Shown: in pieces, positions 8,725-19,114 of the stretch
How positions within the stretch are numbered: position 1 is the first letter of the stretch
Layout of the letters: every line of letters starts with the position of its first letter
Assembly: GCF_007994075.1 (NCBI RefSeq)
Contig: NZ_VIWU01000001.1
Coordinates: 8,792,959-8,856,958 of the forward strand
DNA length: 64,000 nt
Reading direction: 5' to 3'
Source: Pseudonocardia hierapolitana
GTDB lineage: Bacteria; Actinomycetota; Actinomycetes; Mycobacteriales; Pseudonocardiaceae
Program-made: the position numbers and the translations under genes
Notes under the pieces: generated by a model
Databases searched by the model: none
Seen by the model: the letters and a program-made list of their open reading frames with translations, nothing else
Told to the model about the DNA's origin: nothing

Positions 8725-9402
8725 ATGACTGCGATCCGCTGGGCGACGTTCGACTGTTTCGGCACCCTCGTGGACTGGCGGCACGGCATCGCGAACGGCA
8801 TCGACCTGCTGTTCCCCGGGCAGGGCACGACGCTGCTGGAGGTCTACAACGGCCACGAGCCCGCGGTGCAGACCGAGTTCCCCGGCATGCGCTACCGCGA
8901 CGTGATGGCCGAGGCGCTGCGGCGCACCGCCCGTGACGCCCAGCTCGACCTGCGCGAGGTCGACGAGGGCGTGCTCGGCGACACGATCCCGTACTGGCCG
9001 GTCTTCCCCGAGGTCGCGGCGAGCCTGACCGAGCTGCGTGCGGCGGGCTGGCGGATCGCGCTGCTCACCAACTGCGACCAGGACATCATCGGCGAGACGC
9101 AACGCCGGCTCGGCGCCCCGGTCGACACCGTCGTCACGGCCGAGATGGTCGGCTCGTACAAGCCGAACCACAACCACTTCACCCGCTTCGAGGAGTCCTT
9201 CGGCGCCACGCGGGACAGGTGGGTCCACGTGGCGCAGAGCTACTTCCACGACATGGAGCCCGCGAAGGCCCTCGACGTGCCGCGGGTGTGGATCAACCGC
9301 CAGGCCGACGAGCGCGACCCCTCGATCGCCGACGCCGTCCTGCCCGACCTCCGCGGACTCACCGCGACCGTCGAGACGGTGAACGGGAAAGCACGGTCGT
9401 GA
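8725..9402 (+). CDS. HAD-family hydrolase (haloacid dehalogenase-like, type II)
   Basis: 225 residues with the HAD motifs in order: nucleophile Asp10 in [17 protein letters not shown] (motif II), a lysine in SYKPNHNHF (motif III), and [15 protein letters not shown] (motif IV). The pattern and cap size are those of 2-haloacid dehalogenase-like proteins, though substrate is unknown. The stop overlaps the following Dyp peroxidase start as GTGA, so the two are coupled. Confidence 0.88.
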   Translation: MTAIRWATFDCFGTLVDWRHGIANGIDLLFPGQGTTLLEVYNGHEPAVQTEFPGMRYRDVMAEALRRTARDAQLDLREVDEGVLGDTIPYWPVFPEVAASLTELRAAGWRIALLTNCDQDIIGETQRRLGAPVDTVVTAEMVGSYKPNHNHFTRFEESFGATRDRWVHVAQSYFHDMEPAKALDVPRVWINRQADERDPSIADAVLPDLRGLTATVETVNGKARS

Positions 9403-10313
9403 ACGCGCAACCGGGAATCTTCGCGCTGGGCACCCCGGAGCACGGGTACCTCGAGTTCGACCTGGCGCACGACGCCGAGCCGGTCGACCTCGTGCGGGCG
9501 GCCGCCGGGCTGGTCGACCCGCTCTCGACCACCGGCGGGGTCAACCTCGTCGTCGGGTTCCGGCCCGAGCTGTGGGCCGATGTTGCCGACCCGGGCGACG
9601 TGCCCGCCTCGGCCCGCGGCTTCGAGCAGCCGCTCGTCGGCGCGGGCGGCTGGGCGATGCCGGCCACGCAGCACGACGCGTGGATGTGGGTGGCGGGCGG
9701 CGACCGGACGGCCGTGTTCGACAACGGCCGCGCGATCGTCGCCGGGCTCGCGCCGGTGGCGCGGCTGCGCCGCGAGACGACCGGGTGGCTGTACCGCCAC
9801 GACCGCGACCTCACCGGGTTCATCGACGGCACGGAGAACCCGTCGCTGCTGGAGGCGCCCGCGGCCGCGCTCGTGCCCGCCGGCGAGCCGGGCGCCGGCA
9901 GCAGCGTGGTGCTCGTGCAGATGTGGGAGCACGACGGCGACGGCTGGGAGAGCCTCCCCGTCCACGCCCAGGAGAACGTCATGGGCCGCACCAAGCCCGA
10001 CAGCATCGAGCTGGACGACGAGGCCAAGCCCGCGGACAGCCACGTGGCGCGCACCGTCCTCGAGGTCGACGGTGAGGAGCTGCCGATCTTCCGGCGCAAC
10101 GTGGCCTTCGGCAGCGTCTCCCGCCACGGCACCGCGTTCGTCGGGTTCAGCTGCGACCAGTGGCGCCTGGAGGAGATGCTGCGGCGGATGGCGGGTGTCG
10201 GCGACGGCGTGCGCGACGCGCTGACCCGCTACACCCAGCCCGTCACGGGCGCCTACTACACCGTTCCGTCGATCGACGCGCTCGCCCGGTTCGCACCGCC
10301 CGAGGAGGACTGA
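9399..10313 (+). CDS. Dye-decolorizing (Dyp-type) heme peroxidase
   Basis: 304 residues with the Dyp signature GFIDGTENP (catalytic Asp143), a probable heme-ligand histidine at 215 in SHVARTV, and a distal arginine in FRRNVAFGS. It lacks a Tat signal peptide, so it looks cytoplasmic (or encapsulated, but no encapsulin gene or obvious cargo tail is seen nearby). GTG start overlapping the HAD stop. The 3' end overlaps the convergent GNAT gene by 58 bp. Confidence 0.92.
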   Translation: MNAQPGIFALGTPEHGYLEFDLAHDAEPVDLVRAAAGLVDPLSTTGGVNLVVGFRPELWADVADPGDVPASARGFEQPLVGAGGWAMPATQHDAWMWVAGGDRTAVFDNGRAIVAGLAPVARLRRETTGWLYRHDRDLTGFIDGTENPSLLEAPAAALVPAGEPGAGSSVVLVQMWEHDGDGWESLPVHAQENVMGRTKPDSIELDDEAKPADSHVARTVLEVDGEELPIFRRNVAFGSVSRHGTAFVGFSCDQWRLEEMLRRMAGVGDGVRDALTRYTQPVTGAYYTVPSIDALARFAPPEED

Positions 10314-11281
10314 CCCGGCCGGACGTAGGTCACCTCACGGCGGTGCAGACGGAAGCCCGCGCGGTCGTACACGCCGAGCGCACCGGTGGGGTTCTCGGCG
10401 TCGACCGTGAGGGACGCGGTGGCGTAGCCCTGGGCAGCCGCGCCCTGCAGCACGTGCGCGAGCAGGGCGCCTGCGATCCCGCGCCCGCGGTGGGCGGGAA
10501 GGGTGCCCACCGTCCCGACGTAGAGGTCGCGCGCGCCGTTGCGCGCCGTGTCGGCCGGGAACTCGTAGCTCAGCACGTACCCGGCGATGGAGCCGTCGCC
10601 GGTGAGGGCGACGGCCGAGTTCCCCGGGCGGAACGCCCGGGTGCCCGTGCGGTGGTGCGCCCAGGCGGTGGGACCGACCGCCGCCGATCCCCAGTGGCCG
10701 GCGAACGCGCTGTTGTGGGCCAGGCGCAGCGGCTCGTCCCAGCGCGCCGCCTCGTAGGGCGGGCCGAGCCCGACCACCGTGATCCCGGCAGGCGGCGGGA
10801 GCGGTTCGACCGGGACGGCGAGGTCACGCAGCAGCTCCGACCACCACCGCGCCGGCCGCATCCCGGCACACTCGGCGAGCGCGATCGCGTCGGACGCCGA
10901 CTCGGCCAGCCGTGTGACGACCGCCGCGCCCAGTTCGTCGGCCCTCCGGCGCGCCGCGGCCGTCAGCGCCGTGCCGATCCCCCGCCTCCGGTGCGCCGGG
11001 TGCACGGCGGCGTCGACGTGCAGGCGCGGCTCCGGCGGCGGCCCGGCGCGGAGGCGGACCACCTGGTAGGCGACCGCCCGTCCGTCCCCGTCGAGCACGA
11101 GGAGGGTGTCGCGCTCCAGATCGAGCTCCGGGTCGGCGAGCTCCTCGGCGCAGTCCTCGGCATCGAGGTTCTCGTTGCGCCGGTCGACCTCCTCGACGGC
11201 CTGCAGGAGCGCGGCCCAGCGCTCCGCGTCGGAGGCTCGCAGCGGCCGGGCCAGCAGGTCGTCGGGGAGGTCGCTCACCAC
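10256..11281 (-). CDS. Tandem GNAT acetyltransferase (mycothiol synthase-like)
   Basis: 341 residues made of two GNAT domains (about 10-165 and 175-325). Acetyl-CoA-binding motifs are visible in both: HPAHRRRGIGTAL and LPAHRGRGIAGALL. Two fused GNAT domains are also the design of MshD, which makes mycothiol, but this arrangement is common in other actinobacterial acetyltransferases and I cannot assign the substrate. GTG start at 11281 or 11278. It follows the SulP/carbonic anhydrase gene on the same strand by 22 bp, so they may be cotranscribed. Confidence 0.85.
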   Translation of the reverse strand: MVSDLPDDLLARPLRASDAERWAALLQAVEEVDRRNENLDAEDCAEELADPELDLERDTLLVLDGDGRAVAYQVVRLRAGPPPEPRLHVDAAVHPAHRRRGIGTALTAAARRRADELGAAVVTRLAESASDAIALAECAGMRPARWWSELLRDLAVPVEPLPPPAGITVVGLGPPYEAARWDEPLRLAHNSAFAGHWGSAAVGPTAWAHHRTGTRAFRPGNSAVALTGDGSIAGYVLSYEFPADTARNGARDLYVGTVGTLPAHRGRGIAGALLAHVLQGAAAQGYATASLTVDAENPTGALGVYDRAGFRLHRREVTYVRPGQSSSGGANRASASIDGTV

Positions 11282-11303
11282 CGGCGCACCGTACGCCCGA
11301 TCA

Positions 11304-13460
11304 TCAGACGGGCCGGCGGAATTCCTGCGCCTCCTCGTCGAGCACGAGCACCCGCGCCGTCGGGATGTCGAAGAACAGCCCGAGCAGCGCCGCGTCGACG
11401 CCGTGGGCTCGCAAGGCCGCCAGCTGCTGCGCCACGTTCACCATGGCGAGCGCCTCGACCTCGCCGTAGCCCGCGGCGAGCGCGGCCTTCCCGACGGGAT
11501 GCCCGGCACGCAGCGCCTCCAGGCTGGGAGCGCCCGAGGCGAGCCAGTCGCCGAGCGGGTCGCCGGGCTGCTGCGCCCCGTCGAGCAGCCCGCGCATCGC
11601 ACCGCACCCCGAGTGGCCGCACACCGCGATCAGCGGGACGCGCAGCACCTCGGTGGCGTAGTGGAGCGCGGCGCGCATCGACGTCCCGGCCACCAGGTTG
11701 CCGACGTTCTGCACGGTGAACAGGTCGCCCGGGCCGCTGCGGGTGATCAGGTTGGGCTGCACGCGCGAGTCGGCGCAGCACAGCAGCAGACCCTTCGGGG
11801 CCTGTCCGTGGGCGAGCTTCTCCAGCGTCGGCCGGATCATCTCCGCCGCGTCCGAGTGGTACGCGGCGACGCCGGCGAGGAGCGGCGCGTGCGGGGTGTG
11901 GTCGACCTCCTGCCCCGGTGTCATTTGCCACTGCGACCAGGTGGCGTAACCGTGGCGCGGCCGGTCGCCCTGCACGCGAGCTCCCGGCTCGGTGACGACG
12001 ACCTCCGCTCCGCTCGCGCGCCGCCGGGCCGTCCAGGCGTCCAGGTGGTCGAACGCCGTGTGGTCGAGGTAGTCGACGACGAGCTCGACGCGCACCGGAG
12101 CACCCGCAGGCACGGTGGCCAGGGTGCGCGAGAGCGCGGGCACCGACAGGAAGCTGAGCGTGCCCTCGACGATGACGCGCCACGGCTCGGCACCGTCCGG
12201 TTCGACGATCCGCACCCGGGCACGGGCTGCCCGGCGCAGCATCACGAGGCCGGCCAGCACGAGGCCGATCGCGACCCCTTCGAGGAGGTTCAGCAGAAGC
12301 ACGCCCGCGACCGTGCCGAGGTAGACCACCAGCTCGCCGTGCGAGCGGGCGGCTCGCAGGTCCGCGGGCTTCACCAGCTGCAGCCCGACCACCACGAGCA
12401 GCCCGGCGAGCGCGGCGAGCGGGATCAGCTCGACCACGCCCACGAGCGCGATCCCGAACACCGCGATCCACCCCCCGTGCAGCACTGTGGACGCCCGGGT
12501 GCGCGCCCCGGACTCGACGTTGGTGGCGCTGCGCACGATGACCCCGGTGACGGGCAGCCCGCCCAGGACGCCGGAGATCGTGTTCGCGGCACCCTGGCCG
12601 ATGAGTTCGCGGTCCGCGTTCGCGCGCGGGGCCCAGCGGCCGGCGTCGCTCTGCAGCCGGTCCACGGCGACGGCGGACAACAGGCTCTCCACGCTCGCGA
12701 TCAGCGCGATCGTGAGCATCCCGCCGGCGATGCCCGCCCACGGCAGATCCGGCAGCAGCGTGGGGAGCTCGATCGCCTCGAGCAGGTTGCCCGGGAGGTC
12801 GACGCGGGGAGCACCGGGCATCAGCAGGGCGAGTGCGGTGGCGGTGCCGACGGCGACGAGCGCGCCCGGGAGCACGCGCGCCCGGCGCGGCAGCCGCGGC
12901 CACAGCAGGAGCAGCGCGACCGTGGCTGCGCCGATCAGCACGGCGTCCGGCCGGGCCTGCGCCACCTGGGCCGGGAGCTCGGCCAGCGCACCCGGGGCGC
13001 CCGTCGGCGGGCTCCCGCCGAGCACGACGTGCAGCTGCGCGAGCGCGATCGTGATGCCGATGCCTGCGAGCATCCCGTGCAGCACGGCCGGCGGGATGGC
13101 CTGGCTGAACCGGGCGATCCGGGCGCACCCGAACGCGATCTGCAGCAGGCCCGCGCCTGCGGTGATCAGGCACGTGGTCTGCCAGCCGAATCGGCTCACC
13201 AGCTCGGCCACCACGACGGTCAGCCCGGCGGCGGGCCCACTGACCTGCAGCGGGGAGCCGCCGAGCAGCCCGACGACCACACCCCCGACGACCGCGGCGA
13301 TCAACCCCGCCATCAGCGGCGCACCGGAGGCGAGGGCGATGCCGAGGGAAAGGGGAACGGCGACGAGGAAGACGACGAGCGAGGCGAGCACGTCGGCCCG
13401 CACCGCGTCGCGGCGGCGGGGCGGGGCGTGCTGAGCGGGACGGGGCAGCGAGGTGGTCAT
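11304..13460 (-). CDS. SulP anion transporter fused to STAS and beta-carbonic anhydrase
   Basis: 718 residues in three parts: a SulP membrane transporter (about 20-395, many helices, PLQVSGPAAG and PVTGVIVRSATNVESGA motifs), a STAS-like segment (about 415-500, VEGTLSFLSVPALSR), and a C-terminal beta-carbonic anhydrase (about 525-715) with zinc ligands Cys562, His616 and Cys619 plus Asp564/Arg566 in CADSR. The fusion suggests bicarbonate uptake coupled to CO2/bicarbonate interconversion at the inner face; M. tuberculosis has a similar protein. ATG at 13460. Confidence 0.93.
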   Translation of the reverse strand: MTTSLPRPAQHAPPRRRDAVRADVLASLVVFLVAVPLSLGIALASGAPLMAGLIAAVVGGVVVGLLGGSPLQVSGPAAGLTVVVAELVSRFGWQTTCLITAGAGLLQIAFGCARIARFSQAIPPAVLHGMLAGIGITIALAQLHVVLGGSPPTGAPGALAELPAQVAQARPDAVLIGAATVALLLLWPRLPRRARVLPGALVAVGTATALALLMPGAPRVDLPGNLLEAIELPTLLPDLPWAGIAGGMLTIALIASVESLLSAVAVDRLQSDAGRWAPRANADRELIGQGAANTISGVLGGLPVTGVIVRSATNVESGARTRASTVLHGGWIAVFGIALVGVVELIPLAALAGLLVVVGLQLVKPADLRAARSHGELVVYLGTVAGVLLLNLLEGVAIGLVLAGLVMLRRAARARVRIVEPDGAEPWRVIVEGTLSFLSVPALSRTLATVPAGAPVRVELVVDYLDHTAFDHLDAWTARRRASGAEVVVTEPGARVQGDRPRHGYATWSQWQMTPGQEVDHTPHAPLLAGVAAYHSDAAEMIRPTLEKLAHGQAPKGLLLCCADSRVQPNLITRSGPGDLFTVQNVGNLVAGTSMRAALHYATEVLRVPLIAVCGHSGCGAMRGLLDGAQQPGDPLGDWLASGAPSLEALRAGHPVGKAALAAGYGEVEALAMVNVAQQLAALRAHGVDAALLGLFFDIPTARVLVLDEEAQEFRRPV

Positions 13461-13769
13461 CGGAAGCTCCGAACGGTCGACGTCGGGGAGGGTGCCAACG
13501 ATCGGGGCACGGTGATCCGGAAACGACCTCCTTCCGCTGTCCGTTCCGCCGGTTTCGTCCGGTCGGAGACCGCGTGAACCGGTTTAACCCGGTATTCATG
13601 TTCATCTGCAACCGCGTGATCCATACTGGTCGGAGGCTCGTCCGTTTGGACCATCAGCCGCCCGTTTTGCCCCTTTCGTGGGTATCTGCGGTCCATCCGA
13701 TCCGGTGATCCTTCGCCGAGGTACGCGCAGGTGGGCCCGGACAGATCGGCCCCATTACCCTCAGCCGCC
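13461..13769. other. Divergent intergenic region between the SulP fusion and paaX
   Basis: About 310 bp, visibly less GC-rich than its surroundings in the 13550-13680 part. It must hold the promoters of both genes. There is a small inverted repeat ACCGG / CCGGT at 13578-13593. An open frame of 110 codons on the minus strand has no family signature and looks accidental. No RNA gene recognised. Confidence 0.5.
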
Positions 13770-14627
13770 ATGAGCACCGCCGCCGACACCGATCACCCGG
13801 CGCTCTCCCGGCGCCGCGAGCTCGGCGCCACGAGCGCCCGCTCGCTGCTCCTCACCGTGCTCGGCGAGTTCGTACTCCCCCGCGACCAGCCCGTATGGAC
13901 GCAGGTGCTCATCGACGTCCTCGGCGGCCTCGGCGTGGAACCCAAGTCCGCCCGCCAGGCGCTCGCCCGCACCGCCGCCGAGGGCCTGCTCGGATCCGAC
14001 CGCGCGGGCCGGCGCGTCCGCTGGTCGCTCACCGAGCAGGGCCGCAGGCTGCTCTCCGACGGCGCCGCCCGGATCTACGGCTTCGGCACCGCCGTGCCGC
14101 CGTGGGACGGGCGCTGGCTCGTGCTGCTCGTCAGCGTGCCGGAGGCCCGGCGCCAGCTGCGGCACCGGCTGCGCACCCGGCTCGCGTGGGCCGGGCTCGG
14201 CTCACCCGCCCCCGGCGTCTGGCTCACCCCCGATCCGGGCAAGCAGGACGAGGTGGCCGACGTGATCACCGACCTCGGGCTCACGACCGTCACCAGCTCG
14301 TTCGTCGGCCCGTTCGGCGCCATCGGCAGCGAGCGCCAGGTGGTGGAGCAGGCATGGGATCTCGCCGAGGTGGAGACGGCCTACGAGGAGTTCCTGGAGT
14401 CCTTCGCCGACGCCACCCCGGTGGAGTCGAGCGACGTGCTCGTCCACCAGATCCTGCTCGTCCACGCCTGGCGCCGGTTCCCGTTCCTGGACCCCAAGCT
14501 CCCCGCCGAGCTGCTGCCCGACGAGTGGGCGGGCGCCCGCGCCGCCGCGCTCTTCGACACCCTCCACGCCCGGTGGGGCGGGGAGGCCCAGCGGCACTGG
14601 CAGGAGACGGTCGGCACGCTCGGCTGA
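13770..14627 (+). CDS. PaaX-family transcriptional regulator
   Basis: 285 residues: N-terminal winged helix (about 15-90, ARSLLLTVLGEFVLPRDQPVW, then KSARQALARTAAEGLL), the PaaX central domain with WDGRWLVLLVSVPE, and a C-terminal domain ending around HRW-type motifs. PaaX repressors typically sense phenylacetyl-CoA, but no phenylacetate genes are in view, so the regulon is unknown. The ATG at 13770 was preferred to an upstream start at 13731 because it gives the usual PaaX beginning. Its stop is immediately followed by a vapC remnant. Confidence 0.88.
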   Translation: MSTAADTDHPALSRRRELGATSARSLLLTVLGEFVLPRDQPVWTQVLIDVLGGLGVEPKSARQALARTAAEGLLGSDRAGRRVRWSLTEQGRRLLSDGAARIYGFGTAVPPWDGRWLVLLVSVPEARRQLRHRLRTRLAWAGLGSPAPGVWLTPDPGKQDEVADVITDLGLTTVTSSFVGPFGAIGSERQVVEQAWDLAEVETAYEEFLESFADATPVESSDVLVHQILLVHAWRRFPFLDPKLPAELLPDEWAGARAAALFDTLHARWGGEAQRHWQETVGTLG

Positions 14628-15015
14628 CGAGCTACTCGACGTCTTCACCCGCGACCCGAAGTGGGCGCAGTGGTCGTCGGACCGGCTTGGGGAAGCCCTC
14701 GAACAAGGGCCAGTGCTGATCAACCAGATCGTCTACGGCGAGGTCTCCCTGCGGTTCTCCACCATCGAGGCCCTGGACGCTGCGCTCGGTCCCGACCGCT
14801 TCATCCGGGCGAACATGCCGTGGCCCGCCGCGTTCCTCGCGGCGAGGTGCTTCCAGACCTACCGCAAGCGCGGCGGCACGCGGACGTCCGCACTCCCGGA
14901 CTTCTTCATCGGCGCACATGCCGCAGTGCTCGGCCTGACGCTGCTCACCCGCGACGCCACCCGCTACCGGACGTACTTTCCCGGTGTCCGGCTCGTGGCT
15001 CCCGGAGACACCTGA
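14626..15015 (+). pseudogene. Remnant of a PIN-domain (VapC-like) toxin lacking its N-terminus
   Basis: From 14629 one frame reads ELLDVFTRDPKWAQWSS and continues through INQIVYGEVS, the acidic ALPDFFIGAHAAVLG and LLTRDATRYRTYFP, a clear VapC sequence to the stop at 15015. Intact relatives begin with about nine residues containing the first catalytic aspartate (LVDTNVLLDVF). Here those are missing: the similarity starts one codon after the paaX stop, and the upstream in-frame residues are an accidental reading of paaX. A GTG at 14713 could start a 100-residue fragment without that aspartate. No antitoxin gene is present. Probably a dead toxin left by a deletion. Confidence 0.75.
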
Positions 15016-15019
15016 CCGA

Positions 15020-18000
15020 TCAGCCCAGGCAGCCCGGCCCCAGCAGCGCCTTGAGGTCGCCCATCAGCGCCGACGAGTGGGTGACCTTGAGCCCGTCGTC
15101 GAGCTTCCACGTGGTGGTCTTGCTGCCGTAGACGAGGTTGAGGTGAACCTCCGACGTGCCCGGGTGGTGCGACAGGACCTCCTTGAGCTTCGACACCCGC
15201 TGCGGGGTGACGAGCTCGGTGCGGATGCTCACCTTCACCGGGGCACCCGCACCGCCTGCGCCCGCCGAGAGGTCGGGCACCGCGAGGTCGGCCACGATCA
15301 GCGAGACGCGGTCGTCGCGCTTGTTGACCCGGGCCTTGACCAGCACGATCGCGTCCTCGGCCACGTCGACGCCGACCACCTGGTACGTGCGCGGGAAGAA
15401 CAGCACCTCGATGCCACCGGCGAGGTCCTCCAGCTGCGCGGACGCCCACGGCTCGCCGTTCTTGTTCACCCGCCGGTTCACGCCGGTGAGGATGCCGCCG
15501 ATGGTGACCTGGTGTCCGTCGGCGATCCGGCCGTCGGTGGCGCCCTCGAGGATCGCGGAGATCGACATGTCCGACTTGGACAGCAGCACCTGCTCCAGGC
15601 CCTGCAGCGGGTGGCCGGACACGTAGAGACCCAGCATCTCCCGCTCGACGGCCAGCCGGTGCTTCTTGTCCCACTCGTCGTCGGGCACCTTCACGTCGAA
15701 CACGGCGTCGAGCTCCGACGGGCCCGAGCCGTCCATCGACCCGAACAGGTCGAACTGCCCCATCGAGGCGGCCTTCTTGGTGGTCATCACCGCGTCGATG
15801 GCGTCGGCGTGCACGAGCAGCAGGCCCTTGCGCGGGTGGCCGAGCGAGTCGAAGGCGCCGGCCTTGATCAGGGATTCGATGACCTTCTTGTTGCAGACCA
15901 CCGCGTCGACCTTGCGCAGGAAGTCGGAGAAGTCGGTGAACGCCCCCTTCTCCTTGCGGGCCGCCACGATCGCGTCGACGACGTTCTCGCCGACGTTGCG
16001 GATGCCGCCCAGGCCGAACCGGATGTCGGCACCGACCGGCGCGAAGTTGCGCACCGAGTCGTTGACGTCCGGCGGCAGCACGGTGATGCCCATGCGGCGG
16101 CACTCGGCCAGGTAGACCGCGGCCTTGTCCTTGTCGTCGCGGACGGACGTGAGCACCGCGGCCATGTACTCGGCCGGGTAGTTGGCCTTGAGGTAGGCCG
16201 TCCAGTACGAGACCACGCCGTAGGCCGCGGAGTGGGCGCGGTTGAACGCGTAGTCGGAGAACGGCAGCAGGATGTCCCACAGCGTCTTGACCGCGGCCTC
16301 GGAGTAGCCGTGGTCCTTCATGCCCTGGGCGAAGCCGGCGTACTCCTTGTCGAGGATCTCCTTCTTCTTCTTGCCCATCGCGCGGCGCAGCAGGTCGGCC
16401 TTGCCGAGCGTGTAGCCCGCGAGCTTCTGGGCGATCGCCATGACCTGTTCCTGGTAGACGATCAGGCCGTAGGTCTCGCCGAGGATGTCCTTGAGCGGTT
16501 CGGCCAGCTCCGGGTGGATCGGAGTGACCTCCTGCCGGCCGTTCTTGCGGTCGGCGTAGTCGTTGTGGGCGTTGGCGCCCATCGGGCCGGGGCGGTACAG
16601 CGCGCCGACGGCGGAGATGTCGTCGAACTCGGTGGGGGCCATGCGGCGCAGCAGGTCACGCATCGGCCCGCCGTCCAGCTGGAACACGCCCAGCGTGTCG
16701 CCCCGGCCGAGCAGCTCGTAGGTCTTGGGGTCGTCGAGCGGGACGCTCTCGATCTCGAGCTTTGGCTTGCCGTTGAGCTCGATGTTGGCCAGCGCGTCGT
16801 CGATGATCGTGAGGTTGCGCAGGCCGAGGAAGTCCATCTTCAGCAGCCCGAGCGTCTCGCAGGCGCCCATGTCGAACTGCGTGATGATGGCGCCGTCGGC
16901 CTCGCGGCGCTGGATCGGGATGACGTCGATCAGCGGCTTGCTCGACATGATCACGCCGGCGGCGTGCACGCCCCACTGCCGCTTGAGGCCCTCCAGCCCG
17001 CGCGCGGTGTCGATGATCTCCTTGACCTGCGGGTCGGCCTCGTAGAGCGCCCTGACCTCGGTGGCCTCGGCGTACCGCTTGTGGGACGGGTCGAAGATGC
17101 CCGAGAGCGGGATGTCCTTGCCCATGACGGCGGGCGGCATCGCCTTGGAGATGCGGTCGGCCACCGCGTAGCCGGGCTGGCCGTAGAGCACCCGCGCCGA
17201 GTCCTTGATCGCGGCCTTCGCCTTGATCGTGGAGTACGTGATGATCTGCGCGATGCGGTCCTCGCCGTACTTCTCCGTGGTGTAGCGGATCATCTCGCCG
17301 CGCCGACGTTCGTCGAAGTCCATGTCGATGTCGGGCATCGAGATGCGCTCGGGGTTGAGGAACCGCTCGAAGATCAGCTTGTGCTCGATCGGGTCGAGGT
17401 CGGTGATCCCGAGGACGTACGCCACCAGCGAGCCGGCCGCCGAGCCGCGGCCGGGGCCGCACCGGATGCCGACGGACTTGGCGTGCTGGATGAGGTCGGC
17501 CACCACGAGGAAGTAGCCGGGGAAGCCCATCTGGATGATGACGCCGACCTCGTACTCGGCCTGCTTGCGGTACCGCTCGGTGATCCCGTTGGGGAACCGC
17601 ATGTGCAGGCCGCGCTCGACCTCCTTGACCAGCCAGCTCTCCTCCGTCTCCCCCTCGGGGACGGGGGCGCGCGGCATGAGGTCCTGGCCTTCGGTGAACC
17701 CGACGTCCACCCGCTCGGCGACCCACAGCGTGTTGTCGCACGCCTCGGGGAACTGCGGGTCCCACTGGGCGCGCATCTCGGCGGCCGACTTGAGGTAGAA
17801 GTCCTGCGCGTCGAACTTGAAGCGGCCGGGGTCGGCGAGGGTCTTGCCGGTCTGCACGCACAGAAGCACCTCGTGCGGCCTGGCGTCCTCTGCGTAGGTG
17901 TAGTGCAGGTCGTTGGTGGCCAGGCCGGGAAGGCCGAGCTTCTTCTTGAGATCGAACAGGGCCTCCTGGACCTGCTTCTCGATCGCGATGCCGTGGTCCA

Positions 18001-18574
18001 TCAGCTCGCAGAAGAAGTTGTCCTTGCCGAAGATGTCGCGGTAGTCGCTCGCGGCCTGGCAGGCGTCGTCGAAGCGGTCCTGCTGCAGGAGGCGCTGCAC
18101 CTCACCGGACGGGCAGCCGGTGGTGGCGATGATCCCCTTGCCGTAGGTTTCGAGGAGCTCGCGGTCCATGCGGGGCTTGTAGTAGTAGCCCTCGAGCGAC
18201 GCCAGCGACGAGAGCCGGAAGAGGTTGTGCATCCCCTCGGTGTTCTCGGCCAGCAACGTCATGTGGGTGTACATCTCACCCGGGTTGTCGTCGCTGATCT
18301 GCTGGCCGCCCAGCGTGGCGCGCTTGCGCTCGTGGCGGGACCCCGGCGAGAGGTAGCCCTCCATCCCGATGATCGGCTTGACGCCGTGGGCCTTGGCCTT
18401 GCGCCAGAACTCGTAGGCCCCGTAGACGTTGCCGTGGTCCGTCATCGCCAGCGCCGGCATCTCCATCCGCGCGGCCTCTTTGAACAGGTCGTCCAGCCGC
18501 GCCGCCCCGTCGAGCATGGAGAACTCGGTGTGGGTGTGCAGGTGGACGAAGCTGTCGGTGCTGCTGGCCGCCAT
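15020..18574 (-). CDS. dnaE: DNA polymerase III alpha subunit (DnaE1)
   Basis: Main replicative polymerase, 1184 residues. N-terminal PHP domain (about 8-275, [15 protein letters not shown] and TDHGNVYG), catalytic palm with [12 protein letters not shown] (Asp415 and Asp417), [10 protein letters not shown], the beta-binding and helix-hairpin-helix region, and a C-terminal OB fold (about 985-1080). PHP metal-ligand histidines are kept, so 3'-5' proofreading by this domain, as known for mycobacterial DnaE1, is likely. AGGAGG lies about 18 bases before the ATG. The stop faces the vapC remnant across four bases. Confidence 0.98.
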   Translation of the reverse strand: MAASSTDSFVHLHTHTEFSMLDGAARLDDLFKEAARMEMPALAMTDHGNVYGAYEFWRKAKAHGVKPIIGMEGYLSPGSRHERKRATLGGQQISDDNPGEMYTHMTLLAENTEGMHNLFRLSSLASLEGYYYKPRMDRELLETYGKGIIATTGCPSGEVQRLLQQDRFDDACQAASDYRDIFGKDNFFCELMDHGIAIEKQVQEALFDLKKKLGLPGLATNDLHYTYAEDARPHEVLLCVQTGKTLADPGRFKFDAQDFYLKSAAEMRAQWDPQFPEACDNTLWVAERVDVGFTEGQDLMPRAPVPEGETEESWLVKEVERGLHMRFPNGITERYRKQAEYEVGVIIQMGFPGYFLVVADLIQHAKSVGIRCGPGRGSAAGSLVAYVLGITDLDPIEHKLIFERFLNPERISMPDIDMDFDERRRGEMIRYTTEKYGEDRIAQIITYSTIKAKAAIKDSARVLYGQPGYAVADRISKAMPPAVMGKDIPLSGIFDPSHKRYAEATEVRALYEADPQVKEIIDTARGLEGLKRQWGVHAAGVIMSSKPLIDVIPIQRREADGAIITQFDMGACETLGLLKMDFLGLRNLTIIDDALANIELNGKPKLEIESVPLDDPKTYELLGRGDTLGVFQLDGGPMRDLLRRMAPTEFDDISAVGALYRPGPMGANAHNDYADRKNGRQEVTPIHPELAEPLKDILGETYGLIVYQEQVMAIAQKLAGYTLGKADLLRRAMGKKKKEILDKEYAGFAQGMKDHGYSEAAVKTLWDILLPFSDYAFNRAHSAAYGVVSYWTAYLKANYPAEYMAAVLTSVRDDKDKAAVYLAECRRMGITVLPPDVNDSVRNFAPVGADIRFGLGGIRNVGENVVDAIVAARKEKGAFTDFSDFLRKVDAVVCNKKVIESLIKAGAFDSLGHPRKGLLLVHADAIDAVMTTKKAASMGQFDLFGSMDGSGPSELDAVFDVKVPDDEWDKKHRLAVEREMLGLYVSGHPLQGLEQVLLSKSDMSISAILEGATDGRIADGHQVTIGGILTGVNRRVNKNGEPWASAQLEDLAGGIEVLFFPRTYQVVGVDVAEDAIVLVKARVNKRDDRVSLIVADLAVPDLSAGAGGAGAPVKVSIRTELVTPQRVSKLKEVLSHHPGTSEVHLNLVYGSKTTTWKLDDGLKVTHSSALMGDLKALLGPGCLG

Positions 18575-19114
18575 GGGGTGGGGAGCTCCCTCCTGGCGCC
18601 GCCGGGGCGGCGCGCGAACACGCAGAACCTGACCTCCGCCGCCGACGGCGTAGCCGCCGGGCGACGAGGGTGCTGGGACGGCTCAATCTAGCTCTGGCCC
18701 CCGACAGTTCCGCGAACCCGGTACCGGCCCGACCGAACCCCCTGCTCATCCCACCGACCGGCGTGTCGGCCCGTGCGCCCGGAGTCGGCCGACGTGCCCA
18801 TGGGCGGGTGGCGTGGACCGGAACGAGGTGCGGGAGCGAAGGGGTGTGCATCAATCGGCCCCGAGCAGACGGCCGGGCCTCGAAGGCCTCCGGTGGCTCC
18901 ACGGCCATGATCAGCGCTTCGGCGCGAAAACGGCCGGATTCGACCGGGAGTGCGCCGAACTGCTGATCAAGCCTCCGCGGCGCACCGGGGTATGCGCGGT
19001 CGTGACCGTCCCGCACCCGGACTCCGCCCACGCACCCGTCGTCGGCCGACGCCGGCCGTCGACCGGGCGCGGGAGCGCGAAGCGGGTGCGCGAGGCTCAC
19101 TAGACTCCCCTGCG
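18575..19114. other. Long divergent intergenic region between dnaE and an alpha/beta hydrolase
   Basis: About 540 bp with no credible gene. It holds the dnaE promoter on the left, a large imperfect inverted repeat at 18908-18969 (listed separately), and at the right end TAGACT (19101-19106), a -10-like hexamer eight bases before the hydrolase ATG. Long open frames here on both strands look like random GC-rich frames. Confidence 0.6.
18908..18969. repeat. Imperfect inverted repeat with 18-bp arms
   Basis: Arms 18908-18925 (TGATCAGCGCTTCGGCGC) and 18952-18969 pair at 16 of 18 positions around a 26-base spacer. The TGATCAGCG core occurs again in the murE-ftsI spacer (near 53624 and 54212), so this may be a dispersed intergenic palindrome family rather than a terminator: no gene ends here. 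Confidence 0.6.

Noticed and set aside
13457..13789. 110-codon minus-strand frame between the SulP fusion and paaX
   Set aside because: It overlaps starts of both neighbours, has no motif, and occupies the only promoter space for the two divergent genes.
14984..18691. Very long plus-strand frame (1235 codons) opposite dnaE
   Set aside because: Shadow of dnaE caused by GC-rich third positions; composition is His/Arg/Val-rich without any domain.
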